Program-made: the position numbers and the translations under genes | Origin: Albugo candida | Taxonomy: Eukaryota > Oomycota > Peronosporomycetes > Albuginales | Assembly (NCBI GenBank): GCA_040437565.1 | Contig: JBDOQK010000054.1 | Location: 186,001-250,000, forward strand | Reading direction: 5' to 3' | Length of the DNA stretch: 64,000 nt | The notes under the pieces: generated by a model | What the model was told of the DNA's origin: nothing | What the model saw: only the letters and a program-made list of their open reading frames with translations | Database searches by the model: none | Part shown: piece by piece, positions 44,493 through 55,657 of the stretch | Position numbering within the stretch: the stretch's first letter is position 1 | How the letters are laid out: every line of letters starts with the position of its first letter

Positions 44493-45940
44493 ATGAAAGC
44501 TCTACAAATACGAATTTATGGTGCTGCTATGCTTGGAGTATTTCTGGCGTGTTACCATTTCGTGGGCGCACAATACATGAATTTGTATCCCATAACAGCT
44601 GAGGGGCCAAGTACGGTGCCACAACGAGGATTACGGGTCGGTATTCAATTAAACACACAAAATGAAAGGCAGTATGAACTGTTTCCGGTTAAATCATATT
44701 CCAATAGTCAGTATAAACTGTTTCCGGTTAAATCATATTTGTTCGTTTTTCTCATTTGCGAAGAAGACATAAATGCAGCTTTTTCTCGCTTTCATGAAAC
44801 TCCCCGATCCCCCATGATCATTGAAGGCGCTTCTCACATGGCAATCTTGTGCGACCTTCACAAGGAATGCCCCGTACCGACTCTTTCTACAATGAAAGCG
44901 ATGTCACGTAACCCTTCGAATACCTTGGAGCAACAATATGTAGCTGGCTGGGTAGTGGAAGAGTCGTTAGTGAAGCAGATGACCAAGAATGTAGCTGATT
45001 TGAGGACCTTAACCACCATGGATCCTCTCGTTTACATCACGTTTAACCGCGGGATATATTCATTTGTAATGGAAAAGGTTCCACGACTCTATTTGTACGA
45101 TGTGCATTCTGCGGACAATGACTTCATAAAAGAGACACACCTCTTGAGCGCAGCAATCAAATTTCATGGATCTACGGAATCTCGACATGTAGTTGAATTT
45201 CGGCCCGGTGACGAAATGACCTTAATTCCGAAAATAGTATGGGACACGTTGGCCCCCTATTTTTACGGATTCAAGAAAGAAATGGGTCGCTACAAACGAT
45301 CTTGCCCAGATGAGGCAGCATACAACAAAATCGTCCTTCACACTCAATCAACGCAAGAGTCCGCTCTACCCCCGCTCAACGTGCTTGTGGACACCTTTGA
45401 GTTACTTTTCAAAGCCCAGGAATATGTGGNNNNNNNNNNNNNNNNNNNNNNNNNNNNNNNNNNNNNNNNNNNNNNNNNNNNNNNNNNNNNNNNNNNNNNN
45501 NNNNNNNNNNNNNNNNNNNNNNNNNNNNNTCTACGGAATCTCGACATGTAGTTGAATTTCGGCCCGGTGACGAAATGACCTTAATTCCGAAAATAGTATG
45601 GGACACGTTGGCCCCCTATTTTTACGGATTCAAGAAAGAAATGGGTCGCTACAAACGATCTTGCCCAGATGAGGCAGCATACAACAAAATCGTCCTTCAC
45701 ACTCAATCAACGCAAGAGTCCGCTCTACCCCCGCTCAACGTGCTTGTGGACACCTTTGAGTTACTTTTCAAAGCCCAGGAATATGTGGTCTTCACCAAAG
45801 AAAATGGTAAAGGCAAGTGTGTTATGGATATTGCTCCGAGCCCAAACGATATACTGGTGTTGGGATCTTCATTCCTAAAAGCTTATTCTATCACCGTCAA
45901 TACACTTGGTGAACAGAGATTGTATAGATTCTCTAAGTAA
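44493..45940 (+). CDS. Secreted protein, aspartic-protease-like fold, catalytic motifs absent
   Basis: Reading 44493-45429 then 45789-45940, which removes the duplicated gap flank, gives 362 aa. The leader (ALQIRIYGAAMLGVFLACYH) is a signal peptide. Several stretches recall A1 aspartic proteases. At 108-130, MIIEGASHMAILCDLHKECP sits where DTGSS...C...C is expected. At 235-255, EFRPGDEMTLIPKIVWDTLA sits where DSGTT...P..V is expected. Near the end, ILVLGSSFLKAYSITVNTLG resembles the ILGD.FLR.YY..FD segment. Neither catalytic D-T/S-G is present, so I infer a non-catalytic homologue. A 13-residue in-frame duplication (QYELFPVKSY and QYKLFPVKSY) lies near 60-82. Resemblance is by eye only; an unrelated secreted protein is possible. 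Confidence 0.6.
45430..45529. other. Assembly gap with 259-bp identical flanks
   Basis: Positions 45171-45429 recur at 45530-45788 on either side of 100 N, inside the secreted-protein gene. Removing one copy keeps the frame open across the junction. Confidence 0.85.
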
Positions 45941-48225
45941 CAAATTAGGTGCTAATGAGAAGAAGGCATTTCAACCCATCTTCAGGGTTTGTAGTGAAAC
46001 GGTACTCTCTTAACATAGAAATGTTAAGCAATATAAACCACGACTGATTTTGATACCTATCAGTGGAGTCTGAGCTCTCCATGGCCACAATAAGCCTAAC
46101 GCGCAACCACTTTCAATTCCCGAGGAGGAGTAAGTGCAGACATGTACAAAGGGTCACTGCCCAATGCGATTGCAGTAGCCGCTTTCTTGGCAAGGTATCA
46201 ATCGAGTTTTTTTCATAACTAGAAAGACGGCATGAAATGCGTTGCCTTGCTTTTTCCGAATGTGAAAAATCAAGGCGCATTCAAGGATATGTTTCAATAG
46301 GAGTAAGTTTCATGAAAAGTTGGCAATGAGGTCATTGCTCTTTATTGTCGTTGATGTCAGCTTGCACTTGATATCATCGTGATTCACTTCCGCGAATTGC
46401 AACACTCTGTGCGGTATCGCCTTGAACACTGGAAAGCAAGAAAAGATTCGCAAGAGGCCAAACTGAATGAAAACAGCAAGTGAAACGTGCAGCTGGCGGG
46501 AGACTCGATCAACAAGTGACATTTCATACGACAAGAAACCAACTTTATCCAACCTCCCAATGGTCTCAGCATCTTTTCCTGAAGGTAGCTACTTTTTCAT
46601 CAGTGCTCACATAATTGGTAGTGACGTTTTACTTGTAGCTTACGTCTACGTTTGTAGCGATATCGGTAAAATCTAAGGAATAAGACGCTTTTCAATTCAA
46701 ATTCCGTTTCATCAGAAAGCAGGAGCAGCATTTGGGCTTTTATTTGCTTGTTCTTCCGGTGCACATCCACGCTCGTGATTCTGCCCGTGAGATTCTATCC
46801 GGAAAAGCTGATTTATGAGTGTATTTGCGTCAAGTCCGACCATCCGGTACGTGTACGCCATAAGGTCGATCCGCGATGATGCATATGTGGTTTGATAAAG
46901 CATCTAATGATCTGATAATCTGTTGACATTCGATTATTCGCATCTAGAGTACGCTTTGTCTCCGTCTGAATAGATTGTAGCATCAGTGACCATTCTACGG
47001 GGCACGGATGGTACAGCCTTTTAAACCTTCAAGTTGTTTGGTCGACCCAAGAGTACTTGTATTGATATTCCAAGTCAATTCACATTGTCATGCTGTATCT
47101 CAATCACCGTATACATCATAAAGAAAGGACCAGCATCTTGCCTTGCATGGATTCCGCATCTATGCTTGCTGTGGTCGATATACCGCAGCCAAGGAAGATT
47201 AAGTACCCATATGTCGAATGTACGGTTTCGGCTGAATATGCTTGTAGAAATCAGAGCGATGAGTTTTACCATGGCAATATTTATGCATAAATGCACTGGG
47301 GTCGTTCGCACACATTATACCTATGGTTCGATGGCATTTCTTCGATGACTTGGGTGTTGCTTGGTTATGTGTAGATACATCGACGAAATTAACATGATCA
47401 GTGATAGTCAAATGTCGGAGATTTCTCAGCACCATACAAAAAAGAAAAAGCCATAAACCTATTTTCTAGGTGAATAGTTGCATCGCATCAACTGCACAGT
47501 CACCTCCTCGATACAAGACAGAAGTGATGCAAATAATACACTTGTAATCCTACTCATCTCGGTAAAGCATAACATAGGAAATGCTATCCTAAATGTGCCT
47601 TCCCACCTTGCACCTTTCGTAGTGATTCCTTTTGACTGTAATCTTGATTCGCAACAATCCTGTTATTGTCATCCCTCTGCCTCGAAAAGTTGCTGGCTCA
47701 ACTCTTTAAGCAGAACGTTGCTCAATGTATCCCTTTCCTTTTGGTTGAATCATCTCGACTTCATATACCATCATATTCAATTAAATCATGATCCGCAGGT
47801 CGGCATAAAGATCAAGAAATATCGATGCGGTTTCTTTGATGTGCCAGCCACCATCATAATCACGCACTAGAATTCAACTCTTTGATATTGATTGTAGCAG
47901 CCATTTGTTTGAAATTATTGTCCGCTTGACGACTGATTGCCTAGTCGATATCTGATGCCTGGCCTCTATAAAATTATGTCTCTAATTTCGATGAGTGAGA
48001 TCGGCATCCAAGATTCTTGAGTGAAGGAAAACTTACTTGGTAATCCTTTCAATAAGCTTCCTAATCAAGCATTATTCTCTTTTCCGTGCTACCTCTTCCG
48101 ATTGAATGCTATCAGTTATTCAAGTTTCTGTTTGCATCGGGAGTGTTACGTCATTGATCAAAGCCTAACACGAAGATTAAGTTGTCTGCCCACTATTTCA
48201 TGTATTCCACACCAAACGTATAAAC
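45941..48225. other. Long spacer without a supported gene
   Basis: Short frames occur on both strands (for example 46310-46552 minus, 47034-47348 plus, 47478-47870 plus), each overlapped by others and without motifs, signal peptide or compatible splice pattern. No repeat or RNA gene was recognised. This is the longest empty stretch of the dense half. Confidence 0.5.
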
Positions 48226-49068
48226 ATGGAGACATTAAGGAAATGTGAATCCGAATTGAATCAACATTTGATCGATTTAGAAAATTGCTTGCAGTCCAAT
48301 GAGTTGGAATGCGATCTAGAATTTACGAATAAGGAAGAAAAATTACTTGAGCGTGAAATCAACAGATTAATCCGAAGCTGTGCTGATGCTACACTCAGAT
48401 ACGAAGAACAGTGCAAGGATAATAATATCAGAATGCAAGAAAGGGGATCGCAATCGCTCAAGAAATACGTTGTTCGAAGCAGAAAGGTACGGCCAGTAAA
48501 TACATTCTTTTCTTGGTGGCTCATCTTGCTATGGTAAGCTCTTAATGGAATATCGTTTGAAGTCAAATGCAGTCAAGCAAGAGGATACAAAGAAAAAGCT
48601 CCTACATGTGCAAACGCCGAAAACGCAGAATGAGTACGTGAAGTGTCCCCATTTTATTTGTACAGAATTTCTGCTGACGAAGGAAGCGTAGTATGGAAAG
48701 GTCCGAGGATCCAATTAGGTTTTTGGCCTCATTGCATCGAACTCGACAAGTAATGTCGGATGAAATCCAACGCGTGACAAATGTGAGTAAATTGATGGAT
48801 GATGGACGTGAAGCACTAGCAAGCTCGCATCAAGAGTACAGCAGCGTTAAGAATGAAATACAGGCAATTCGAAAACAACTCATGCATCTACAGGTAAAGT
48901 TGCTTTCATTGTATACAGTCAAGCATATCTTGATGGTACATCTAGTGGCAGACTAAGAAAGATCGACTGTGGATTGGGTCGGGTATACTCACACTCTTGA
49001 CCACATTGATAGTTATCATCCATCAGCGTACGGGGATTCCAGTAATATCGGTATTGTTTAACCAATGA
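48226..49068 (+). CDS. Sec20/BNIP1-like Qb-SNARE
   Basis: Exons are 48226-48486, 48539-48633, 48692-48893 and 48952-49068, with introns of 52-58 bp, giving 224 aa. The N-terminal half is a long helix rich in Glu and Leu. The SNARE-like segment begins LASLHRTRQVMSDEIQRV and runs through QEYSSVKNEIQAIRKQLMHL. It is followed by TKKDRLWIGSG and one C-terminal membrane span (ILTLLTTLIVIIH), the layout of Sec20. Sec20 is an ER t-SNARE for retrograde Golgi-to-ER COPI vesicles. No HDEL-type tail was seen. Other Qb SNAREs (Gos1, membrin) fit less well because of the Arg-Thr-Arg-Gln pattern. Confidence 0.75.
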
Positions 49069-49380
49069 ATCAACTGATTCACTCGTAATCAAGTCGGCTA
49101 ATTCTACTAAGGCTTTTGTTCTCTCTGATCATGATACACTTCTCTTTGTTGGCACCAAATACACCAAGGCTTTTTATCGTATATGGATGTATATTAAACC
49201 ACCTAAATCGCATTGTCATAAAGAATCACGTCCGATATGTCGAGTGTTACTGTAGGACATTATAACTTCTATTTATTGATACAGCTATCGAGCTCAAAAT
49301 GTCGCTTCCCCGCTCTCCTTCCGCAGTCGAAGGTTTTCGTCCATTACGAGCAACGCTTTATTGTTGTTTTATCCCGTTTC

Positions 49381-50804
49381 ATGTTTCTAGGTTTTCTAAA
49401 ATTTGTGAATAGCTCACCTTCTCCATTTCATGCGGTGCAAGAAGCCATTGAAATTCTCAAATCGGCTGGATTTCAAGCAATCGCCGAAGATAAGTTACAT
49501 CAAAATGATCTGCAGCCAGGGGGCAAATATTACGTCACTCGAAACCGTTCAGCTATCGTACGGAAGTAAACTTTCGTAATCATTCTCGATGCAACTAATG
49601 CATTCTTGCCTCACCATAGATTGCATTTGCTATTGGCGGCAAGCATGAACGAAGAAATGGATTCAATATTATTGGAGCCCATACCGATAGCCCTTGTTTA
49701 AAGATCAAGCCGATTTCAAACCTCGAGAGTGAAGGCTTTTTACAAGTTGGTGTAGAGTGTTATGGAGGCGGGTTATTCCACACATGGTTCGATCGGGACT
49801 TGGGCTTCGCTGGACGCGTTATTGTACGTGAATCAAAAAGATCCTTCAAAACAAGATTGGTGTGCGTGAATCGTCCGATTATGCGCATTCCTACACTTGC
49901 TATACACTTGGACCGCGAAGCTGCAAATGGTATCAATTACAACAAAGAAACACATCTCCGTCCAATCTTGGCAACTGCTATTCGAGCTGAATTGGAGAAA
50001 ATAGCGCATGGAGAAAAAAAAGCGAAAAAAGATGATGAAAGGCCAAAACACCACTCGATACTTCTCAATCTAATCGCCAAGGAGCTAAAAGTGAGGACAG
50101 AGGAAGTATGTGATTTTGAACTTTGTCTCTTTGATACACAGGGAGCAAATGTTGGTGGTCTGCTCAACGAGTTCATTTTTTCTGCACGGCTTGATAATTT
50201 GTGCTGTTCGTGGCTAGCGTTAAAATCACTCGTGTCATCAATAGATTCTCTGGATCAAGAAACAAACACTCGAATGATTGCTTTGTTCGACAATGAAGAA
50301 GTAGGCTCTCAGTCGAGAATGGGTGCAGGATCAGATTTTTTACAAACAGTCATGACCGCAGTAGCAGGTGAGCAGAATTGGTTTGAGGCGGCACGAAACT
50401 CGTTCTGCGTTTCAGCTGATATGGCTCATGGAGTCCACCCAAATTATTCACAAAAGCATGAGCACAATCATCGACCAGCTCTACACGCCGGACCTGTCAT
50501 CAAGTACAATGCGAATCAGCGGTATGCGACTACATCTGAATCTGCATTTCTGATGAAAGAGCTTGCTCGTCGTCACGGTGTCAAGCTCCAGGAATTTGTG
50601 GTTCGACAGGACACAGGTTGTGGATCAACTATCGGTCCTATAATGTCCACTAATACTGGGATGCGAACAATTGATGTGGGTCTTGCACAATTGAGTATGC
50701 ACAGTATTCGAGAAATGTGTGGAACAGATGATTTAGAGCTCGGACTGACTTGGTTCAAAGCGTTTTTCTCGGAATTCACTAATTTGAACAGTTACTTGAG
50801 TTGA
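49381..50804 (+). CDS. DNPEP: Aspartyl aminopeptidase, M18 family
   Basis: Exon 1 is 49381-49557 and exon 2 is 49620-50804, with a 62-bp intron, giving 453 aa, close to the family norm. Family landmarks: FVNSSPSPFHAV, GAHTDSPCLKIKP (zinc His), GVECYGGGLFHTWFDRDLG, RIPTLAIHLDR, ARLDNL, DNEEVGSQSRMGAGS (catalytic and bridging Glu), SADMAHGVHPNY, HNHRPALHAGPVIK, TGCGSTIGPI and SMHSIREM. M18 enzymes remove N-terminal Asp and Glu in the cytosol or vacuole as tetrahedral dodecamers. An upstream in-frame ATG at 49237 would add 48 residues of poor quality; the start at 49381 (MFLGFLKFVN) fits the family. Confidence 0.93.
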
Positions 50805-51426
50805 TTAGCGTAGTCAACTATTTGAAATATCACAACCTTTACATGAATGTATGGCTATCTCTTAGGCAAAGATTACACTCGAAATCATCATCGAAACAAT
50901 CAGCAGCTAAAATGAGGATTTTCCTTAAAGCCATAAATCGCAGCGCCTTGTATTTAATCTATAGTGTGTGTTAAGCGGGATTGTTGACTACTCATTGTAT
51001 TGTGACTTTCATGGACTTTCAACTCTTTTATTGCTTGTACCGAAAGTACTATAATTTCTGTAAGTATTGTCAATCTGGAGGGGAAATTGGAGGATTAACT
51101 CATGATAAATCCGCCTACACACTTTCAAGGCAGTCGTGTCATACTCTTAACATTGCCACCTGTTCAGTTTCGAATGGTTTTCTCGATCCTCGCATTCGAA
51201 ATCACACAGTCACTCGTGAGTTGCTATCCACAAGTAAAAAGTGAATCCTCATTATGACGTATCGTATTAAAAAGAAGTGTGAAATTCAGACCTAATCCCT
51301 CTACTCCCATCGCAATTGAAACTACGGCACAAAATTTAGCTAATAATACTCTTCACGAATATCAACTTTGTTACCCACTACAGATCAATTATCGCTATAG
51401 TTTGTATATATTTTCCATTAGTGACT
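50805..51426. other. Intergenic, no gene
   Basis: A weak plus-strand frame (50981-51244) has a lone hydrophobic start but no family match. Otherwise AT-rich spacer. Confidence 0.5.
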
Positions 51427-52926
51427 ATGACTCCCGAAGAGATTGAAGGAGGTTATAAATGCAGTTTGAAGATTGAAGAGTACAGAATCCGTAAGAAAGC
51501 AGAGTATAAAATCTTCGTTCAGCTATCATTCTTTTCTTCACGGTCACACGGGCATGGCTCAACAAGTTGGCACATTTGGCGCTCTTTTGGCAAATTCAGA
51601 AAACTAGATGAGCTTTTACGCAAACGGAATCCGTCACACATGAAAGGGATACAATTTCCACCGCTGTATCGTCGTCGTTTGATTATACGATCGCATTTGA
51701 GGGAAGATTTTTTAGAAATGCGTATGCGAGAGCTCGATACGTACTTACGTATGGTTATTCAGAGTCCCTCAGTAGTTGCATTTCATATGAGTTCGCCTCA
51801 AAGTCAGACACTCAAGACCTTTATTGGATTTGTGAGTGGCTTTGGCATGAACGCACAGTATGAACCCTCGAACGTTCGTCCGTCAATGTCTCAACTAACA
51901 GCTTGCCCCACTATGGCATACACACAAACAGCTAGTGTTGTAGCAGACGACGATGATGATTTTCGATCGGTCGCCTCATCTACATATTCTTCTATTTCGT
52001 CTAGTTTTGGTAACTCAGCTGTATATCGGTGGTCCGGAACGGGCTTTCAAGGGTATAGTACACATCCTGAACGTATAATCAACGCCAGAAGGAATTACCA
52101 TGTTTCAAGTTATTCTCATCCGTCCAGCGCCAGGTCCAGTTTTGGTCGAAACGATACGTTATCACTATCATCAAACCGAAACTTTAGTAGAACGGATGCT
52201 TACGGGGAATGTGTGGGGGAAATGACGCACGAATCAGAAGTGCAAAGAGCGAGAATGGAACGGGAATTATATAAAGTTGAATTGGTAGGTGTCGGAATGC
52301 CCCCAGATGGATCGTGTTTGCTGCATTGCATAGTCTATGAAATGTACCCATTGCAGTGCTTGAAAGATTATCCTACATCGATGACAATTGTGAATGTTGG
52401 AGCTGCTGACGGTATGGCGCCACGACGCATTGCAGCAGCCAGGTATCTCCGGGTAAAACTTATGGAATACGGTCTGAAGCACTTGAAACAACTAGCGAGT
52501 TTCTTGCATCAGAAAGAAGATGAATTGAGATTGCGATATGAGGCTTTCAGAGATATACCCGATGAACAGGCTACGACTGCCGAATTATATGCCGCTTCAA
52601 GCATGTTCAACATCGAGATTGTGCTGATCAGTAATAACGAAAGCTTTAAAATAGAACCCGTGACCCCAATAGCAGGTCTTCCATCTTCGCGGGAAGGTAC
52701 GAGAAGAACGGTCACATTTGGATACATGACTCCAAGTGACGGATTGGGTGGTCACTACATTTGCACTCGGCCCAGGCCGTATCGATTTGAAGAGTCAAAT
52801 AATCCTTTCGCTGGTGGAAAGTATTGTGGTTCCATTGCAATCGGTCCCCCACGAAAAAGCTCAAACATTCGATGTGTGCCAAACAAAACATTGAATTTCG
52901 GTCATGTCAATGAGCAGCCGGTTTGA
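51427..52926 (+). CDS. PX domain plus OTU cysteine protease
   Basis: A single exon of 499 aa, starting at the first ATG (MTPEEIEGGYKC). Residues 10-130 look like a PX domain (SWHIWRSFGKFRKLDELLRK, FPPLYRRR, REDFLEMRMRELDTYL), which binds phosphoinositides on endosomes. A Ser/Tyr-rich linker follows. Residues about 285-450 form an OTU-type domain: PDGSCLLHCI with the Asp and catalytic Cys, MAPRRIAAARYLR, TAELYAASSMFNIEIVLIS, and GGHYIC with the catalytic His. OTU enzymes remove ubiquitin. All three triad positions appear filled. The pair of domains suggests a membrane-recruited deubiquitinase. Confidence 0.82.
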   Translation: MTPEEIEGGYKCSLKIEEYRIRKKAEYKIFVQLSFFSSRSHGHGSTSWHIWRSFGKFRKLDELLRKRNPSHMKGIQFPPLYRRRLIIRSHLREDFLEMRMRELDTYLRMVIQSPSVVAFHMSSPQSQTLKTFIGFVSGFGMNAQYEPSNVRPSMSQLTACPTMAYTQTASVVADDDDDFRSVASSTYSSISSSFGNSAVYRWSGTGFQGYSTHPERIINARRNYHVSSYSHPSSARSSFGRNDTLSLSSNRNFSRTDAYGECVGEMTHESEVQRARMERELYKVELVGVGMPPDGSCLLHCIVYEMYPLQCLKDYPTSMTIVNVGAADGMAPRRIAAARYLRVKLMEYGLKHLKQLASFLHQKEDELRLRYEAFRDIPDEQATTAELYAASSMFNIEIVLISNNESFKIEPVTPIAGLPSSREGTRRTVTFGYMTPSDGLGGHYICTRPRPYRFEESNNPFAGGKYCGSIAIGPPRKSSNIRCVPNKTLNFGHVNEQPV

Positions 52927-53269
52927 AATCAATCGAGTCGACATGGCACGGCGATTACCAATGTTGAAAGAGGCAGAGGTCAAGTACTTACGACTTTGTC
53001 AAATAGCTTTATGTACTTGACCTAGTAGGTGCCGTCGGCGGATGAAAAAGCAGTTATGCCAATTTCTTGCCATTTGCTTATCAGAAAGAAAGAGGGCATC
53101 TTCTCTGTGTCGCGACACACATTGAGCCATACATTTGGATTGGATTTTTCTTATTTAAAGCTCGATAGGCCTGCTCGATGTAAGGATCAGAAATATAAAG
53201 AAGAATGATTTCCCTCGATCTAGGCGCTTTGATATTGCTTCTTATATTTGTGGTAAAATTCCAGTAATA
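52927..53269. other. Intergenic, convergent 3' ends
   Basis: Spacer between PX-OTU (+) and mannose-6-phosphate isomerase (-). It includes a short near-repeat (aaagaagaatgatttccctcg at 53198 against atcattcttccctcggac at 53269, partly inverted) that could form a weak hairpin at the 3' ends. Confidence 0.35.
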
Positions 53270-54747
53270 TCATTCTTCCCTCGGACAAGCTCGGTACGCC
53301 TGAATGGGGCTACTATCGCAATCAAATCGAATAGCTTCATTTGCCGAAACCAAAAATACTTTGCCTTGTTGAATGGAGAATTCTGCAGATTCGCCACGCA
53401 ATCGTCCGGTACCTTGGAGAATCAACAGAATGCTTGCGGCCTTGCGAATGGGAACATCATACGTTGAATGAGATGGTATGTCATATCGCTCGACCTGGAA
53501 CTCAGGTACAATGGACGTATACAGCCGATACTTATCATCGATTTGTTGGCCTTGTTGTACTGTTGGCAGCCCAGTGCTTCATTATAAAAGTAAGAACGCA
53601 TGAAACATACATCAAGGAGACTTACGAATAGGTGAGTAATTCGCAGAGTGTTACTTTATCGACCAGTTTGCTAGTCAATGCGGCCCGTATCACATTATCG
53701 GAACATGCCATGCATTCAACGCAGTCTCCAGACAAGTACGCATGAGGCTCATTGGAAGCCAAAAATATAGCTTCGCCTGGTTTCAGCTCCAAATAATTCA
53801 GTAAAAATGGACAAAAGCAACCGATATCATTCGGAAAGGCTGCATGCAAACGCAATACTAATTTCTCCACCATGCTATGTTGAGACACAGAGACTGCATT
53901 GAGACGTCCGACAATTTTGTTGACTTGAGCCTCAATGATTTGAGTATCCACATTCATGAAAGCCTCAAAGAAAATTTTCAGCGCTTCTTGATCCTTTTTT
54001 GCAACCAATTGCTGGACGACTAAAATCAGTGAATAAGGGTAAAGCATTACCGAGCACGTAAATAAGATACGCACTTTGTGGTTGTACAAGCTCCCGGAAT
54101 TCCACTACTGTTTCCAAAAATGTACTGATCTCACTAATGTCTCGAAACTGGCATCTGCAAACAAGTCAATCAATGTCTGAGATTGGTAAGACTGCATGTA
54201 TAATCATGGACAATACAGGGCTTCAAATTGACTTAACGCGATAGCCATTTCGGGTTTATGATTGGCGTCTTTGTAGATATCTGGATGCAACGCATGTAAC
54301 CTTTGTGCAGATATTTTGTCTGGGTGAATTTGTATCGAGAGCGGTTTTCCAATCGATAGAACTTTGAAAAGAAAAGGAAGATTTTGATTCGTAGAATTCC
54401 CTAAATGACTTGGATGTTGCTGAAGCCACTCAAATAATGAGACACAAGTCTTCTCTTCAGTGTGAGCAAAGGATGGACCATTTGGGTGGGTTCCCATCCT
54501 AAAACCATATCATAAAGACGTTTTGTTTTATTTGGGGGGTATAAGAGTGTCACAAACCATAATTCTGCATATGGAAGTTCCGCATCCAGTTCAAAGCTCG
54601 GTTCATGAACCTTGAAGATACACTCAATACGGAATGTTGCCAATCACAGGTGGAACGCGTGATACGTACTTTTAATTGTGCCACTTTACTGGTATTCCCA
54701 CGTTTTCCCCACTTATACGACTGAACAGCACATTCCAGTTCCAGCAT
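53270..54747 (-). CDS. Mannose-6-phosphate isomerase, type I
   Basis: Exons are 54747-54670, 54610-54558, 54498-54217, 54154-54075, 54019-53626 and 53576-53270, with introns of 49-62 bp. Phases all agree and give 397 aa, the family's usual size. The start MLELECAVQSYKWGKRGNTS aligns with the PMI N-terminus. Other landmarks: PYAELWMGTHPNGPS, LFKVLSIGKPLSIQIHPDK with zinc ligands Gln and His, HKPEMAIAL with Glu, FEALCQFRD, YLELKPGEAIFLASNEPHAY with His, ECMACSDNVIRA, and PSHSTYDVP near the C-terminus. The enzyme interconverts fructose-6-P and mannose-6-P, feeding GDP-mannose for N-glycans and GPI anchors. Confidence 0.93.
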
Positions 54748-55657
54748 TTGACAGTCGGATTGAGTATTTATGAGCCAATCCGGCGACTTAAGCAATCGAA
54801 AACTATCAAAATTTTCTACAAAGGCAGCTTTTAGAGTCGCGTGATATTTCGCGTTTTGCGATACAGTACCTTTTGCTGCTGACACAACACCAAAATATTA
54901 CGAGAATTATCGGGTTTGGTACCGATAACGATCTTAGTTCGGTTATAAACTCATTTTTGATTATAAAACGTCGCGCGGCAGCGCAAACTACGAACACAAG
55001 ACACAAGCGATTAACGGAAGCGGGCATTGCGTGTCTTTAGGATACCCCGCATTTATGTATATATCACAAACTAAGTATATTATAGTAATAATTAGAAGAA
55101 TTACATCAAATTGCGTCGACTCGTTGTTCATTAAACTTGAGTAATTGGATCGCAAGTAGCTAAGCCTTTTTATGATGCGGTCCTAGAATACTGAACCGTT
55201 CATGATTTCGAATTTTTAGCAGTTGTCAGCAATCAAGTACAGAGAGAACAAATACTTTTTTGCTGCGCACACAAATACTCGTGTCATCAAGTGTCAGGAT
55301 TGACTCGCATCAATAAACTCTGTATTTTCCATTCAATGCTCACGCGCAATCAAGTTAAGCGTAGATAAGAAAAATATTACTCACAGAATGATAGCTCTTG
55401 ATGGTTGCGATTGTGATATCACTGCCATTTGGATCCCGAGAGTACTCACTCAGTCCGTTTGACATGGAAATTGGTATCTTACACTCGCCAGCAATGTTAA
55501 AGTCGAGATTATATATCGTTTGCTACAGGTTATCTAACAATAGAGAGCGCTTGTTGCTCTGTAAATATATGGTGCGAAATAACTGTTCTTCCATTCATTT
55601 AAGCGCAACTGTCGATTGCAGATTCAAGGCGAGCAGTAAGTATCTTGATTCTTGTAA
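54748..55657. other. Intergenic, no gene
   Basis: Divergent promoter region between the isomerase and the permease. Frames are short and overlapping, and strongly AT-rich around 55050-55130. Confidence 0.5.

Noticed and set aside
45575-45940. Separate 121-aa gene downstream of the secreted protein
   Set aside because: It is the C-terminal part of the same gene, split by the duplicated gap flank.
47034-47870. Frames of 104 and 130 codons in the empty stretch
   Set aside because: No motif or compatible splice pattern, and equally long frames occur on the other strand.
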